A DNA stretch of 45,260 nt from CAYTLW01 sp964438735. Lineage in GTDB: Bacteria > Myxococcota_A > UBA9042. The notes under the pieces were generated by a model. That model worked only from the letters and a program-made list of their open reading frames with translations, had not been told where the DNA came from and made no database searches. Within the stretch, counting starts at the first letter, position 1, and each line of letters begins with the position of its first letter. The stretch spans positions 1-45,260 of the forward strand of contig CAYTLW010000058.1 in NCBI GenBank assembly GCA_964438735.1. Direction: 5' to 3'. Both the position numbers and the translations under genes were made by a program. Positions 20,792 through 28,511 of this stretch are shown piece after piece.

Positions 20792-22441
20792 ATGAAATCA
20801 CTGGTCATGCCAATCGTCCTGTTGTGCTGCGCCGCCCTCCTCGCCTGCGGTGCGCCGCCAGTGGCGAAGAAGGCGCCGCCACCGCCGCCGCCCGAGCCCA
20901 CCATTCCGGCCGCCTATACCAAGCATTGCAAAGATCTGCGGGCGAAGTTCGACAAGGAACTCGAGTCGGGCGCGTACGTGCGACCGCAGCTCGTGGTGCA
21001 TGCCTGGCCCGGCAAACCCGAGGCGGCCGCCGGCAGCAACGTCAAGCGCACCATGCTGCCCGAGGCCCACTTTACCGCCGGTCTGCGCAGCGAGGCCCCA
21101 CGCGTGACCTTGATGATGGCCCGCGGCGGCATCGGCAAGTCGACCCTGGCACGGGCCATTCAGGCGCAGACCTGCGACGCCTTGCTGGTCTTCCGAGTCG
21201 ACCTGCAGTGGGATGTGGCCGATAAGCTGGGCAAGGAGCCGCCGAAGCTCAATCCCATCACAGCTGCCATCGCAGCGCAGTTGGGTGTCTCCGGGGCGGC
21301 TTCGCCCGTGGATGCAGCTGACAATCTGCTCCGACGCAACCGCTTCTTGCTGCTATTGGACTCTCTGGACGAGGTCGCTCTGAATCACCGCAAGCAGGTC
21401 GTGGACCTGGCTGAGGCAGCCCTGAATCCCTACCAGTCTGGCGCTGCGGTGGTCTTCACCCGGCCGCCTGTGTTCTCGGCCAACTACGGTCTGGCCAAGG
21501 TCGACGCCCGCGTCGAGATTCCGCTGCTGGACTGCAAGCGCACCGAAGAGGCGCTGACCAAGCTGGTCCGCGACCCCAACAAACGCAAGTCCTTCGACGA
21601 GTTCGTCAACGCCTACGGGCTGGCGCGCAAGATCGAGGCCGGTGACCTCTGCTACCACCCGCACATGTCCACCTTCCGCGACCTGAACGTGCTCATGCGC
21701 CTGGCGGAGATGGCCGGCGGCAAGGATGGCAAGAAGCTCGAAGTGCGGGCCAGTCGATCGCGGGTTCACGAGTACTTCCTGACCGCGCAGCTGCTCAAGG
21801 ACCTGACCGGATTGAAGGCCGTGCCGAAGGACATCATGGCCCTGGTCGACAAGATGGTCGCCGCTCGCGGGCCGGATGCCGGACGTCGAAACGCCGGCTA
21901 CACCATCGGCGCCTGCCTGGCCGTGTTGCCGGGCGACGATATCGAGGCCCGCAAGGCCACCTGTGAGCGACTGATGCAGTCCACAGTGTTCAAGGGGTCG
22001 GCTCGCGGCGATTCCTGGGCGTTCGCCAGCCCGCTGATCGCCGACCTCTTCCTGGCCCGCTACATCGACTCCACCCTGGCGGGCGCCAAGGGCAAGACCG
22101 ACTGCGGCGGGGTTGGCAAGGCCGCGGCGCTCTTCGAGTCTGGCGAAGTGGCCGGCTTCCTGGCCGGGCTTGGTCATGGCAGCCAATGCGTCCTGTCGCT
22201 GGCGACACAGCTATGCCAGCAGGGCAGCAGCGCCGATATCGCGTTCGAGCAGCTGGACCAGGGCCTGCCGCCCGGCACCGCTCGCAGCGCGCCCATCGCC
22301 ACCGCCATCGGCGCTGCCGGTGACGGTGCCAAGACCGGGAGCTGCATCGGCGACACCCTGACGCGCCTGCAGACCACCGCTCCGGCGCCCGCCAAGGGCA
22401 AGTCCAAGAAAAAGAAGAAGCGGAAGAAGAAACGGAAGTGA
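20792..22441 (+). CDS. Lipoprotein with a NACHT/STAND-type P-loop NTPase domain
   Basis: A 549-residue protein that starts with a textbook lipoprotein signal (lipobox LLAC, Cys19) and a Pro-rich linker (APPPPPPEP), followed by a STAND-type NTPase. Walker A is GGIGKST (112-118), Walker B is FLLLLDSLDE (185-194) with the D-x-x-D-E spacing of NACHT proteins, a VFTRPP sensor-like stretch lies at 221-226, and a SRVHEYFLTAQLL segment resembles the FxHxSFQEYFAA end of NACHT modules. The C-terminal half is helical, with several Cys. The last 17 residues are almost all Lys/Arg (KGKSKKKKKRKKKRK). NACHT NTPases normally act in the cytoplasm as ATP-driven sensors, so an exported one is unexpected. GTGA overlap with the protease gene shows coupling. 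Function unknown. Confidence 0.85.
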   Translation: MKSLVMPIVLLCCAALLACGAPPVAKKAPPPPPPEPTIPAAYTKHCKDLRAKFDKELESGAYVRPQLVVHAWPGKPEAAAGSNVKRTMLPEAHFTAGLRSEAPRVTLMMARGGIGKSTLARAIQAQTCDALLVFRVDLQWDVADKLGKEPPKLNPITAAIAAQLGVSGAASPVDAADNLLRRNRFLLLLDSLDEVALNHRKQVVDLAEAALNPYQSGAAVVFTRPPVFSANYGLAKVDARVEIPLLDCKRTEEALTKLVRDPNKRKSFDEFVNAYGLARKIEAGDLCYHPHMSTFRDLNVLMRLAEMAGGKDGKKLEVRASRSRVHEYFLTAQLLKDLTGLKAVPKDIMALVDKMVAARGPDAGRRNAGYTIGACLAVLPGDDIEARKATCERLMQSTVFKGSARGDSWAFASPLIADLFLARYIDSTLAGAKGKTDCGGVGKAAALFESGEVAGFLAGLGHGSQCVLSLATQLCQQGSSADIAFEQLDQGLPPGTARSAPIATAIGAAGDGAKTGSCIGDTLTRLQTTAPAPAKGKSKKKKKRKKKRK

Positions 22442-23913
22442 GTCGTTCGTTCGGCCTGGCGCTGTGGAGATGGGGCTCACTGCTCTGTGTGCTCGTTGTC
22501 CTATGGCCCGCCGCCGGCCAGGCTGCGGACTCGCCGCGCATCTTCGAGATTCAGGCTGAATGCAGCGAGGGCATGCGCGTCGGCAACGCCTTCCTCGTTG
22601 GCAACTGGCGATCTGAAGCCGGCGCAGCGGGCCAGCCCAAACTCCTCCTGGCCACCGCCATGCACCTGGTGCACGGCTGTGACCGGCTGGCCGTGTACGA
22701 GGTCAACTGCGACGAAGACGGGCGCCGACAACAGGTCTGGGATGTGCCGGCGGCGGCGGAGTTGACCGTCTGGCCAGGACTGGACCTGGCAGCCCTGGCG
22801 GTGCCACCGGACAAGGAGCAGACACTGGCGCAGGGCAGGGTGGCGGTGCTCGCAGACAAGCGCCGGCCCCTGGCCGCCCGGGAGGTGGTCGACGTGCGTG
22901 GCAGCTCCCGTACCAGCGTCTGCATGGGCGGCCTGGGCTTCGTGCTGGGCGCCACCAACGCCAGCACCCTGGCCAGCCACCTGGCCCGACGCGGCGGCGC
23001 TGCCGCCGGCCAGCGCGATCCCAAACGCATCCGCGGCTCCCTGTCCCGAAGCACGCGTCTGGTCCAGTACTGGGGCTCGCCCACCGGGGGCACGAGTGGC
23101 GCGCCGGTCACCCGTCCAGACGATCCCATGACCGTGATCGGTGTGCACCAGGGGGGCGACGAGTCGGCCAATGTCTCCTGGGCCGTGCTTCTGGCGGCGG
23201 ACCTGCCCTCGCTGGCCTCCAGCACCACTGCGAACCTGGGTCAGTGGGATGACGTCGCCGCATTCGCCCGACCAGCGTTCAGCCAGTCGGCCGCCCTGGA
23301 CGCGTCGGCGGCGCGGGTGCGGGCCGAGGCCCGTCGCTGGGCGGATTCCCAGTTCGTCATCACCGCTGGAGTCGATTTCGGCGCCGCCGTCGTCGCCGGT
23401 CCGGCTCAATTCTTCGTCGCGCCGCGCTTCGGATTGTCCGCAGAGTTGATCGAGTGGCCCGCTGCCACGCGGTCCAGTTCCCTGGCCGCCCACGTTGGCG
23501 GTGGCTTGCGGCTGGGTACGGTCACGCACACTTTCGTCGACCCCTTTGATGAGCCGATGGAGCAGCTCGATATGACCGCCACCATGGGCTGGCTGGACCT
23601 CGGCCTGGAGTTGCGCCTTCGCAGACGCGCCCGACTCCGCCCGAGCATACGCCTGGGTGTGCGGGTGGGTTCGACGGACTTGCCGGCACCTGATGGCAGC
23701 CCGAGGACCACGGCCATCCTGGGCTTCCCCCTGTCGGTGGAGTTGGCCATGTCGCCCGGCCATGGCTACCACGCCATCGTATTGCGCCTGAGCGGCGCCA
23801 TGGAGCATGGCCCTGGCGCCCGCCACGCCTACACCGGGCTCGGCTCGCACTATGCGAGCGAGCCCGCCGACTGGGGCGGGATCGTCGCCGTTGGAGTGGG
23901 CTATGCGTACTGA
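22438..23913 (+). CDS. Secreted trypsin-like serine protease with barrel-like C-terminal region
   Basis: A 491-residue protein: Sec signal (LLCVLVVLWPAAGQA, cleavage near 29), an S1/trypsin-like domain (about 35-265) and a C-terminal beta-rich region (about 300-491) ending VGVGYAY. The triad is visible as His76 (LLATAMHLVHGC), Asp116 (WPGLDLAALAV) and Ser220 (SPTGGTSGAPV), followed by VIGVHQGG as in S1 peptidases. The C-terminal part has strand pairs such as LGLELRLRRRARLRPSIRLGVRVG and may be a small outer-membrane barrel that displays the protease. The GTG start overlaps the NACHT gene stop (GTGA). Coupling suggests the protease is the effector or partner of the NTPase, which is inference. 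Confidence 0.84.
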   Translation: MSRSFGLALWRWGSLLCVLVVLWPAAGQAADSPRIFEIQAECSEGMRVGNAFLVGNWRSEAGAAGQPKLLLATAMHLVHGCDRLAVYEVNCDEDGRRQQVWDVPAAAELTVWPGLDLAALAVPPDKEQTLAQGRVAVLADKRRPLAAREVVDVRGSSRTSVCMGGLGFVLGATNASTLASHLARRGGAAAGQRDPKRIRGSLSRSTRLVQYWGSPTGGTSGAPVTRPDDPMTVIGVHQGGDESANVSWAVLLAADLPSLASSTTANLGQWDDVAAFARPAFSQSAALDASAARVRAEARRWADSQFVITAGVDFGAAVVAGPAQFFVAPRFGLSAELIEWPAATRSSSLAAHVGGGLRLGTVTHTFVDPFDEPMEQLDMTATMGWLDLGLELRLRRRARLRPSIRLGVRVGSTDLPAPDGSPRTTAILGFPLSVELAMSPGHGYHAIVLRLSGAMEHGPGARHAYTGLGSHYASEPADWGGIVAVGVGYAY

Positions 23914-25030
23914 CGCGACGTGTCGCTGGACGGCACTTGCGCTCGCCCTGTGCATGGCGGCTTGCGCTTCGGCAGCGGACATGGCCCCCGGCGAGGGCAC
24001 GGGCTCGGCGCTGTACTCCGACGCGGCCGCCATGCCGGAGATCGGAGGCGGGGGACCCTGCCGACCTTATGACGGCACCGTCTGCGAGACCGGCGACAAG
24101 TCCTGCAAACCCGCCCCTGCTGCGTGTGTGTACGAGTGCACCAGCCACCAGGATTGCGGCCCGGGCCACCCCTGCGTGGACCTCTTCAACGAGGTCTCGC
24201 CGACCTACTGCCACACCGCCTGTGAGAGCTCGCTCTGTCCGACCGACCAGGAGTGCAAGGGCAGCGAGTGCGCAGAGGTCTTCTGCGGGGCCAAGGTCAA
24301 GTGTAAGAACAAGGCCTCCATCTGCGATACGTGGGCTCAGGCCTGCTATCCCATCAACGGAAGCTGCGCCGCGGCCGAGAACTGCCCCGGCTTCGACCAG
24401 AGCGCCGTCGACTTCGGCCAGACCGTCTGCGCCGATGGCTTCTGTCGCATCATCGCCAAGCCGCCCCCTCCGCCCAAAGGCCTGGAGGACAAGCCCACCT
24501 TCACCATGTTGCAGCCCACATTCGGCGCCGAGCTGGCCAACCACGAGGAGGTCGTCTTCGAGTGGCTCGGATCCGACACGGCGTCGATCCTGCTCGTGTT
24601 GGATCGGCTACCCGCCCATTCCGGCGAGCTGCTTCACGCTGCCATCTGGGGCCGCATGATCGCCGCCAAGAGCGCGACCAAAGCCAAGCTGGCCGGCGGC
24701 CACGCCATCGTGGATGGCAAGTGGCAGAAGGCGAGCCCCAAGATCCCAATCGGAAAACCCCTTTACGCCATCGTGCAGCGGGTGGGCGGCGGTTCGCTCG
24801 CCGCTGTGAGCCTGCCGGTGCCCTTCATCATCGGCGCGCCCTGGCCTGCGGTGGGTGCGAAGTGTTCGCCAGACGCTGACGGCGAGGTAATGGGCCCTTG
24901 CGCCAACCCCAAGCACCTGCAGCAGTGCGTCGCCGGCGTGTGCCGCCGGGTCTGCCTGTCGAACCTGGACTGCTCCGACGTTGGATTTGACTGCGGGCCT
25001 GTAGTCGACGGTCTTCGCTTGTGCCTGTAG
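23903..25030 (+). CDS. Cys-rich probable lipoprotein with a beta-sandwich domain
   Basis: A 375-residue exported protein. Signal to residue 20 and Cys21 (CMAAC, imperfect lipobox); then Cys-rich EGF-like stretches (about 45-195) with CTSHQDCGPGHPC-type motifs typical of this genome; a Pro-rich hinge (KPPPPPKG); a beta-sandwich region (about 200-315, FTMLQPTFGAELANHEEVVFEW ...); and a final four-Cys segment. It overlaps the protease gene by 11 nt, with GGAG before its ATG, so the three genes form one translationally coupled unit. It looks like an extracytoplasmic binding partner; no enzyme motif is visible. Confidence 0.78.
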   Translation: MRTDATCRWTALALALCMAACASAADMAPGEGTGSALYSDAAAMPEIGGGGPCRPYDGTVCETGDKSCKPAPAACVYECTSHQDCGPGHPCVDLFNEVSPTYCHTACESSLCPTDQECKGSECAEVFCGAKVKCKNKASICDTWAQACYPINGSCAAAENCPGFDQSAVDFGQTVCADGFCRIIAKPPPPPKGLEDKPTFTMLQPTFGAELANHEEVVFEWLGSDTASILLVLDRLPAHSGELLHAAIWGRMIAAKSATKAKLAGGHAIVDGKWQKASPKIPIGKPLYAIVQRVGGGSLAAVSLPVPFIIGAPWPAVGAKCSPDADGEVMGPCANPKHLQQCVAGVCRRVCLSNLDCSDVGFDCGPVVDGLRLCL

Positions 25031-25046
25031 CCGAACAGGGGGATCC

Positions 25047-25616
25047 ATGAGCCAGCGCACTTTCGGTCAGACGACGATCCGAATCGTGCAAGGCGACATC
25101 GTCACCCACGCAGTCGACGCCATCGTCAACGCCGCCAATGTCACCCTGCTCGGCGGTGGCGGCGTCGACGGCGCCATCCACCGCGCCGCAGGTCCGGGGT
25201 TGCTGGCCGCCTGCCGAGTCATCGAGGAGATCTCCCCGGGCGTTCGACTGCGCTCCTGCGAGGCGGTGCTGACGCCGGGCTTCCGTCTGGCTGCGCGTCA
25301 CGTGATTCACTGCGCCGCGCCCATCTTCGATCACTGTCCCTCGGAGGGCAGGGCGCACGAGCTGTTGGCAGCCAACTACAGCGCCTGCCTCGCCCTGGCG
25401 GAGTCGCACGACCTGCGGTCGCTGGCGTTCCCGGCTCTGGGATGCGGGGTCTACGGCTTCTCTCATGCGGACTCCTCACCGTGGGCACTGGCGGCCATGC
25501 GCGATCACGCGCTGGACAGCACCTGCAAGATCGGGGAGATCCGAATGGTCCTGTTCAGCGAAGACGCCGCCGAAGCGTGGCGCTGGTCGCTGGACAACCT
25601 GGAGGAGCTCCGATGA
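25047..25616 (+). CDS. Macrodomain protein (MacroD-type ADP-ribose hydrolase)
   Basis: A soluble 189-residue protein with the full macrodomain signature: QGDIVTHAVDAIVNAAN at the N-terminus, LLGGGGVDGAIHRAAG for the catalytic loop, HVIHCAAP, and PALGCGVYGF for the diphosphate loop. MacroD-type enzymes bind ADP-ribose and remove it from proteins or nucleic acids, or deacetylate O-acetyl-ADP-ribose. The usual GxAxxTxGYxLP segment is diverged (SCEAVLTPGFRLA). It lies 16 nt after the Cys-rich lipoprotein and overlaps the next gene by 4 nt (ATGA), so it may belong to the same transcript as the NACHT operon, although its product is cytoplasmic. Confidence 0.92.
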   Translation: MSQRTFGQTTIRIVQGDIVTHAVDAIVNAANVTLLGGGGVDGAIHRAAGPGLLAACRVIEEISPGVRLRSCEAVLTPGFRLAARHVIHCAAPIFDHCPSEGRAHELLAANYSACLALAESHDLRSLAFPALGCGVYGFSHADSSPWALAAMRDHALDSTCKIGEIRMVLFSEDAAEAWRWSLDNLEELR

Positions 25617-26047
25617 TCAAGACCGCGACAGTGCATATCGAGCGCACCCCGGAGCAGGTGTTCGACGTGCTGGTCGACTTTTCACAGACTGCCACCTGGC
25701 TGAAGCTCTGCGAGTCCCTGGCCGCCGTCGGTGAAGGTGAAGTCGCCGCCGGAACGAAACTGCGCTACGAGCACAGCCAGGGTGGACGGGTCGAGGTCAT
25801 GGATGGCGAGGTCAAAGTCTGCGCCCCGCCCGGTCACCTGGTCATGCGCTTCGAGGACAAGATGGCGGTGGTGGTCGTCAATTGGAAGGTCGCCGCCGCG
25901 TCGGGTGGTGCAGACGTGCAGCATGTGCTCGAGATCGAGCCCAAGAACTTCCTGTTCAAGCTGATGACGCCGATCATGAGCTTCTTCGTCAATCGGCAGA
26001 TCAAGAAGGACGTGGCGGCGTTGAAGGCGCACGTGGAGAAGGGCTGA
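25613..26047 (+). CDS. SRPBCC (START-like) family protein
   Basis: A cytoplasmic 144-residue protein with the helix-grip layout: MIKTATVHIERTPEQVFDVLVDFSQTATW (a beta1-helix pattern with the usual P-x-x-V-F and W), a beta-rich middle and a long C-terminal helix (IMSFFVNRQIKKDVAALKAHVEKG). Members bind hydrophobic ligands or act as cyclases; the ligand is not predictable here. The ATG overlaps the macrodomain stop (ATGA) with GGAGGAG upstream, so the pair is co-translated. It ends 1 nt before the convergent purine permease. Confidence 0.82.
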   Translation: MIKTATVHIERTPEQVFDVLVDFSQTATWLKLCESLAAVGEGEVAAGTKLRYEHSQGGRVEVMDGEVKVCAPPGHLVMRFEDKMAVVVVNWKVAAASGGADVQHVLEIEPKNFLFKLMTPIMSFFVNRQIKKDVAALKAHVEKG

Positions 26048-26048
26048 A

Positions 26049-27335
26049 CTAGAGCGCGAACTTCACCACGAAGAGCCCCGCGATCAGCAGCACGCCCGCG
26101 TTCAGGTCGCGGCGGCGGCCGCTGAGCAACTTGATGGCGGCGTAGGAGACGAAGCCGAACCCGATGCCGGTGGCGATGGAGAAGGTCATTGGCATGGCCA
26201 GCGCGGTGACCACCGCCGGCGCGGCCTCGGTGAGTTCATCCCAGTCCAGCTCGGCCAGCCCGCGGGCCATGAGGCAGGCCACGTAGAGCAGCGCCGGTGC
26301 CGTCGCCCAAGCGGGTACGGTCGCCGCCAGGGGCGACAGGAAGAGGCACAAAAGGAAAAGCACCGCGACCGTTACCGCGGTCAGCCCTGAGCGGCCGCCG
26401 GCCTGCACGCCCAGGGCGCTCTCGATATAGCTGGTGGTGGTCGAGGTGCCCAGGGTGGCGCCGGCGATGGTGGCCGCGCTGTCGGCGATGAAGGCGCGCC
26501 CGATGCGCGGCAGACGGCCTTGCTCGTCGAGCATGTCGGCGCGGTGGGCGACGCCGATGAGGGTGCCCGCGGTGTCGAAGAGATCCACGAAGAGGAAAGC
26601 GAAGACGATCGTGATCACGCCCACATCCAGGGCGCCGGCGATGTCCAGCTGCAGGAACGTGGGCGTCAACGAAGGCGGCGGTGCCACGATGCCGTGCGCG
26701 GGAGTCAGGTCGAGCGCCACGCCAAGCGCGGTGACGCCCAGGATGGCCAGCACGATGGCACCGCGCACTCCCCGTCGTTCCAGCGCCACCATGACCACAA
26801 AACCGATCGCGGCCAGCACCACGGTGGGATCGCCCAGGTTGCCGAGGGTGACCAGGGTCTCCGGGTGACCTTGGACCAGGCCGGCGTTCTTCAACGCGAT
26901 GACGCCCAGGAAGAGGCCGATACCCGCCGAGATGGCCAGTTTGAGGCTGTGGGGTATGGCATCGACGATCCACTCCCGCACCCGCAATACGCTCAGGGCC
27001 AGGAAGATGCAGCCGGAGATGAACACCGCGCCCAGGGCCACCTCCCAGTGGTGACCCAGACCCTTGACCACGCCGTAGGTGAAGTAAGCGTTCAGGCCCA
27101 TGCCGGGCGCCAGGGCGATGGGGTAGTTGGCGCCCAGGCCCATGATCAGGCTGCCAATGGCAGCGGCGATGCAGGTGGCTACGAAGGCAGCGCCGGCGTC
27201 GATGCCAGCCTCGGCCAGGATCGGAGGATTAACGAAGGCGATGTAGACCATGCCCAGGAAGGTGGTCAGGCCGGCGAGCAGCTCCGTGCGGGGCCGAGTG
27301 CCCAGCTCCTGCAAGTGAAACAGGCGTTCCAACAT
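26049..27335 (-). CDS. AzgA/PbuG-type purine permease
   Basis: Inner-membrane symporter of 428 residues with about 12-14 hydrophobic helices, importing guanine/hypoxanthine/adenine-type bases. Family motifs present: TELLAGLTTFLGMVYIAFVNP near the N-terminus, ANYPIALAPGMGLNAYFTY (about 69-87), FLFVDLFDTAGTLIGVA and GTSTTTSYIESALGVQAG, which line the substrate site in this NCS2-related class. Length is normal. It starts 11 nt after the stop of the Zn-dehydrogenase gene and is probably co-transcribed with it. Confidence 0.92.
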   Translation of the reverse strand: MLERLFHLQELGTRPRTELLAGLTTFLGMVYIAFVNPPILAEAGIDAGAAFVATCIAAAIGSLIMGLGANYPIALAPGMGLNAYFTYGVVKGLGHHWEVALGAVFISGCIFLALSVLRVREWIVDAIPHSLKLAISAGIGLFLGVIALKNAGLVQGHPETLVTLGNLGDPTVVLAAIGFVVMVALERRGVRGAIVLAILGVTALGVALDLTPAHGIVAPPPSLTPTFLQLDIAGALDVGVITIVFAFLFVDLFDTAGTLIGVAHRADMLDEQGRLPRIGRAFIADSAATIAGATLGTSTTTSYIESALGVQAGGRSGLTAVTVAVLFLLCLFLSPLAATVPAWATAPALLYVACLMARGLAELDWDELTEAAPAVVTALAMPMTFSIATGIGFGFVSYAAIKLLSGRRRDLNAGVLLIAGLFVVKFAL

Positions 27336-27346
27336 GGCTTCTCCAA

Positions 27347-28306
27347 CTACCCCGCGCCGGCGTCGAGGATCACCTTCATGTGTTCAGGCCGGGCAGCCGC
27401 TTGAAGCGCCTCGAGGCCGTCTTTGAGCGCGAACCTGGCGGTGATCAGAGGCCGCGGGTCCACCAGGCCGGCCGCCAGCAGGCGCAGGGCAGGGCCAAAG
27501 GGACCGCACCGCGAGCCGATCAACCGGATCTCATCGATGACCCAGGGGATGGGTGAGGCGCCCACGGGATCGTGGATAGTGGTCTTCAGGACGACAGTGC
27601 CGCGCGGTCGGACCAGGCGGGTGGCCAGCGCGAGCCCCTCTCGCGCGCCGGTGCATTCGACCACCAGATCGGCGCCAGCATGTTCTTCGCAGTCATCCAA
27701 CAGCGCGCCGGTGATGCGCTCGGGCAACAAGGCCAACGGCCCCTCCGATCGGCTGACGGCCGTCACCGACGCACCCGTCAACGCCAACACCCGGGCGCAT
27801 AGTTGGCCCAGCCGACCGGCACCAAGCACCAGCACGCGATCGGTCGGCCGAACATGGACCTGCTGTAGGATCTCGCATGCCGCGGCCAGGGGTTCCACGA
27901 AGACCGCGGCCTCATCGGCCACATCCGCGGGCACAGGGTGCAGGTTGGGCAACGGCAGGCTGAAGCGCTCTCGGAAGGCGCCGTTCCGTCCCTGGATGCC
28001 GAGCACCGTGCGCTCCGGGCAATGGGTTGGCCGACCGGCGGCGCAGGTTGGGCAGTGGCCGCAGGGGCAGTTGATGCCGCCCACCACGCGCCGGCCCAGC
28101 CAGTCCGGGTCTGGCGATGCCAGGACCGTACCCACCCACTCGTGGCCGAGCACGCCCTCGAAGCCCTGGTAGCCGCGGATCAACTCCAGGTCGGTAGCAC
28201 AGACGCCGGCCAGGCGCAGGCCGATGGTCACCTCGCCTTTCCGGTGGCCTTCGGGCCAGTCCAGCGTCAACTCGGGGCCACGGTCGGTCATCACCAGCGC
28301 GCGCAT
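27347..28306 (-). CDS. Zinc-dependent medium-chain dehydrogenase
   Basis: A 319-residue alcohol/threonine-dehydrogenase-like enzyme. Catalytic zinc residues are Cys36 (GVCATDLEL) and His55/Glu56 (GHEWVG); structural zinc ligands are the four Cys at 82, 85, 88 and 96 (CGHCPTCAAGRPTHC). The Rossmann fold has VLVLGAGRLGQLCARVLALTGA. The oxidised substrate is unknown; there is no adjacent pathway beyond the purine permease. The ATG at 28306 is chosen because GGGAGG precedes it; the frame is open further upstream. Slightly shorter than the usual 340-350. Confidence 0.88.
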   Translation of the reverse strand: MRALVMTDRGPELTLDWPEGHRKGEVTIGLRLAGVCATDLELIRGYQGFEGVLGHEWVGTVLASPDPDWLGRRVVGGINCPCGHCPTCAAGRPTHCPERTVLGIQGRNGAFRERFSLPLPNLHPVPADVADEAAVFVEPLAAACEILQQVHVRPTDRVLVLGAGRLGQLCARVLALTGASVTAVSRSEGPLALLPERITGALLDDCEEHAGADLVVECTGAREGLALATRLVRPRGTVVLKTTIHDPVGASPIPWVIDEIRLIGSRCGPFGPALRLLAAGLVDPRPLITARFALKDGLEALQAAARPEHMKVILDAGAG

Positions 28307-28329
28307 GCTCGCCTCCCGTCGGGTCTGCG

Positions 28330-28338
28330 AACGTACCA
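28330..28338 (-). promoter_or_regulatory. Putative extended -10 promoter of the dehydrogenase/permease pair
   Basis: On the minus strand TGG-TACGTT forms a TGn-extended -10 box about 24-32 nt upstream of the dehydrogenase ATG; no clear -35 box. Confidence 0.3.
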
Positions 28339-28424
28339 CCTGTTCAGGATCGCTGCGAGGCGGGCTCCTGGCCGGCAAGCCCTGCCGCCGCTGGCCGCCA
28401 ACGCTTGGATACGACACCGCAATC

Positions 28425-28447
28425 GGATGCAATGCTGGCCTGCATCC
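28425..28447. repeat. Inverted repeat in the divergent gap, possible operator
   Basis: GGATGCA (28425-28431) and TGCATCC (28441-28447) form a perfect 7-bp inverted repeat with a 9-bp spacer in the 205-bp gap between the dehydrogenase and the SirB1-like gene. It could bind a dimeric regulator; chance is also possible. Confidence 0.3.
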
Positions 28448-28511
28448 AGCGATCCCGGTATCAAGAATGCACGCCACTCGAATCACCCGTTGGGGATCTC
28501 AGGGGACAGGC

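Noticed and set aside
22501..24544. 510- and 340-codon minus-strand frames opposite the protease and Cys-rich lipoprotein
   Set aside because: Opposite-strand shadows of the coupled operon; no ribosome-binding site or recognisable protein.
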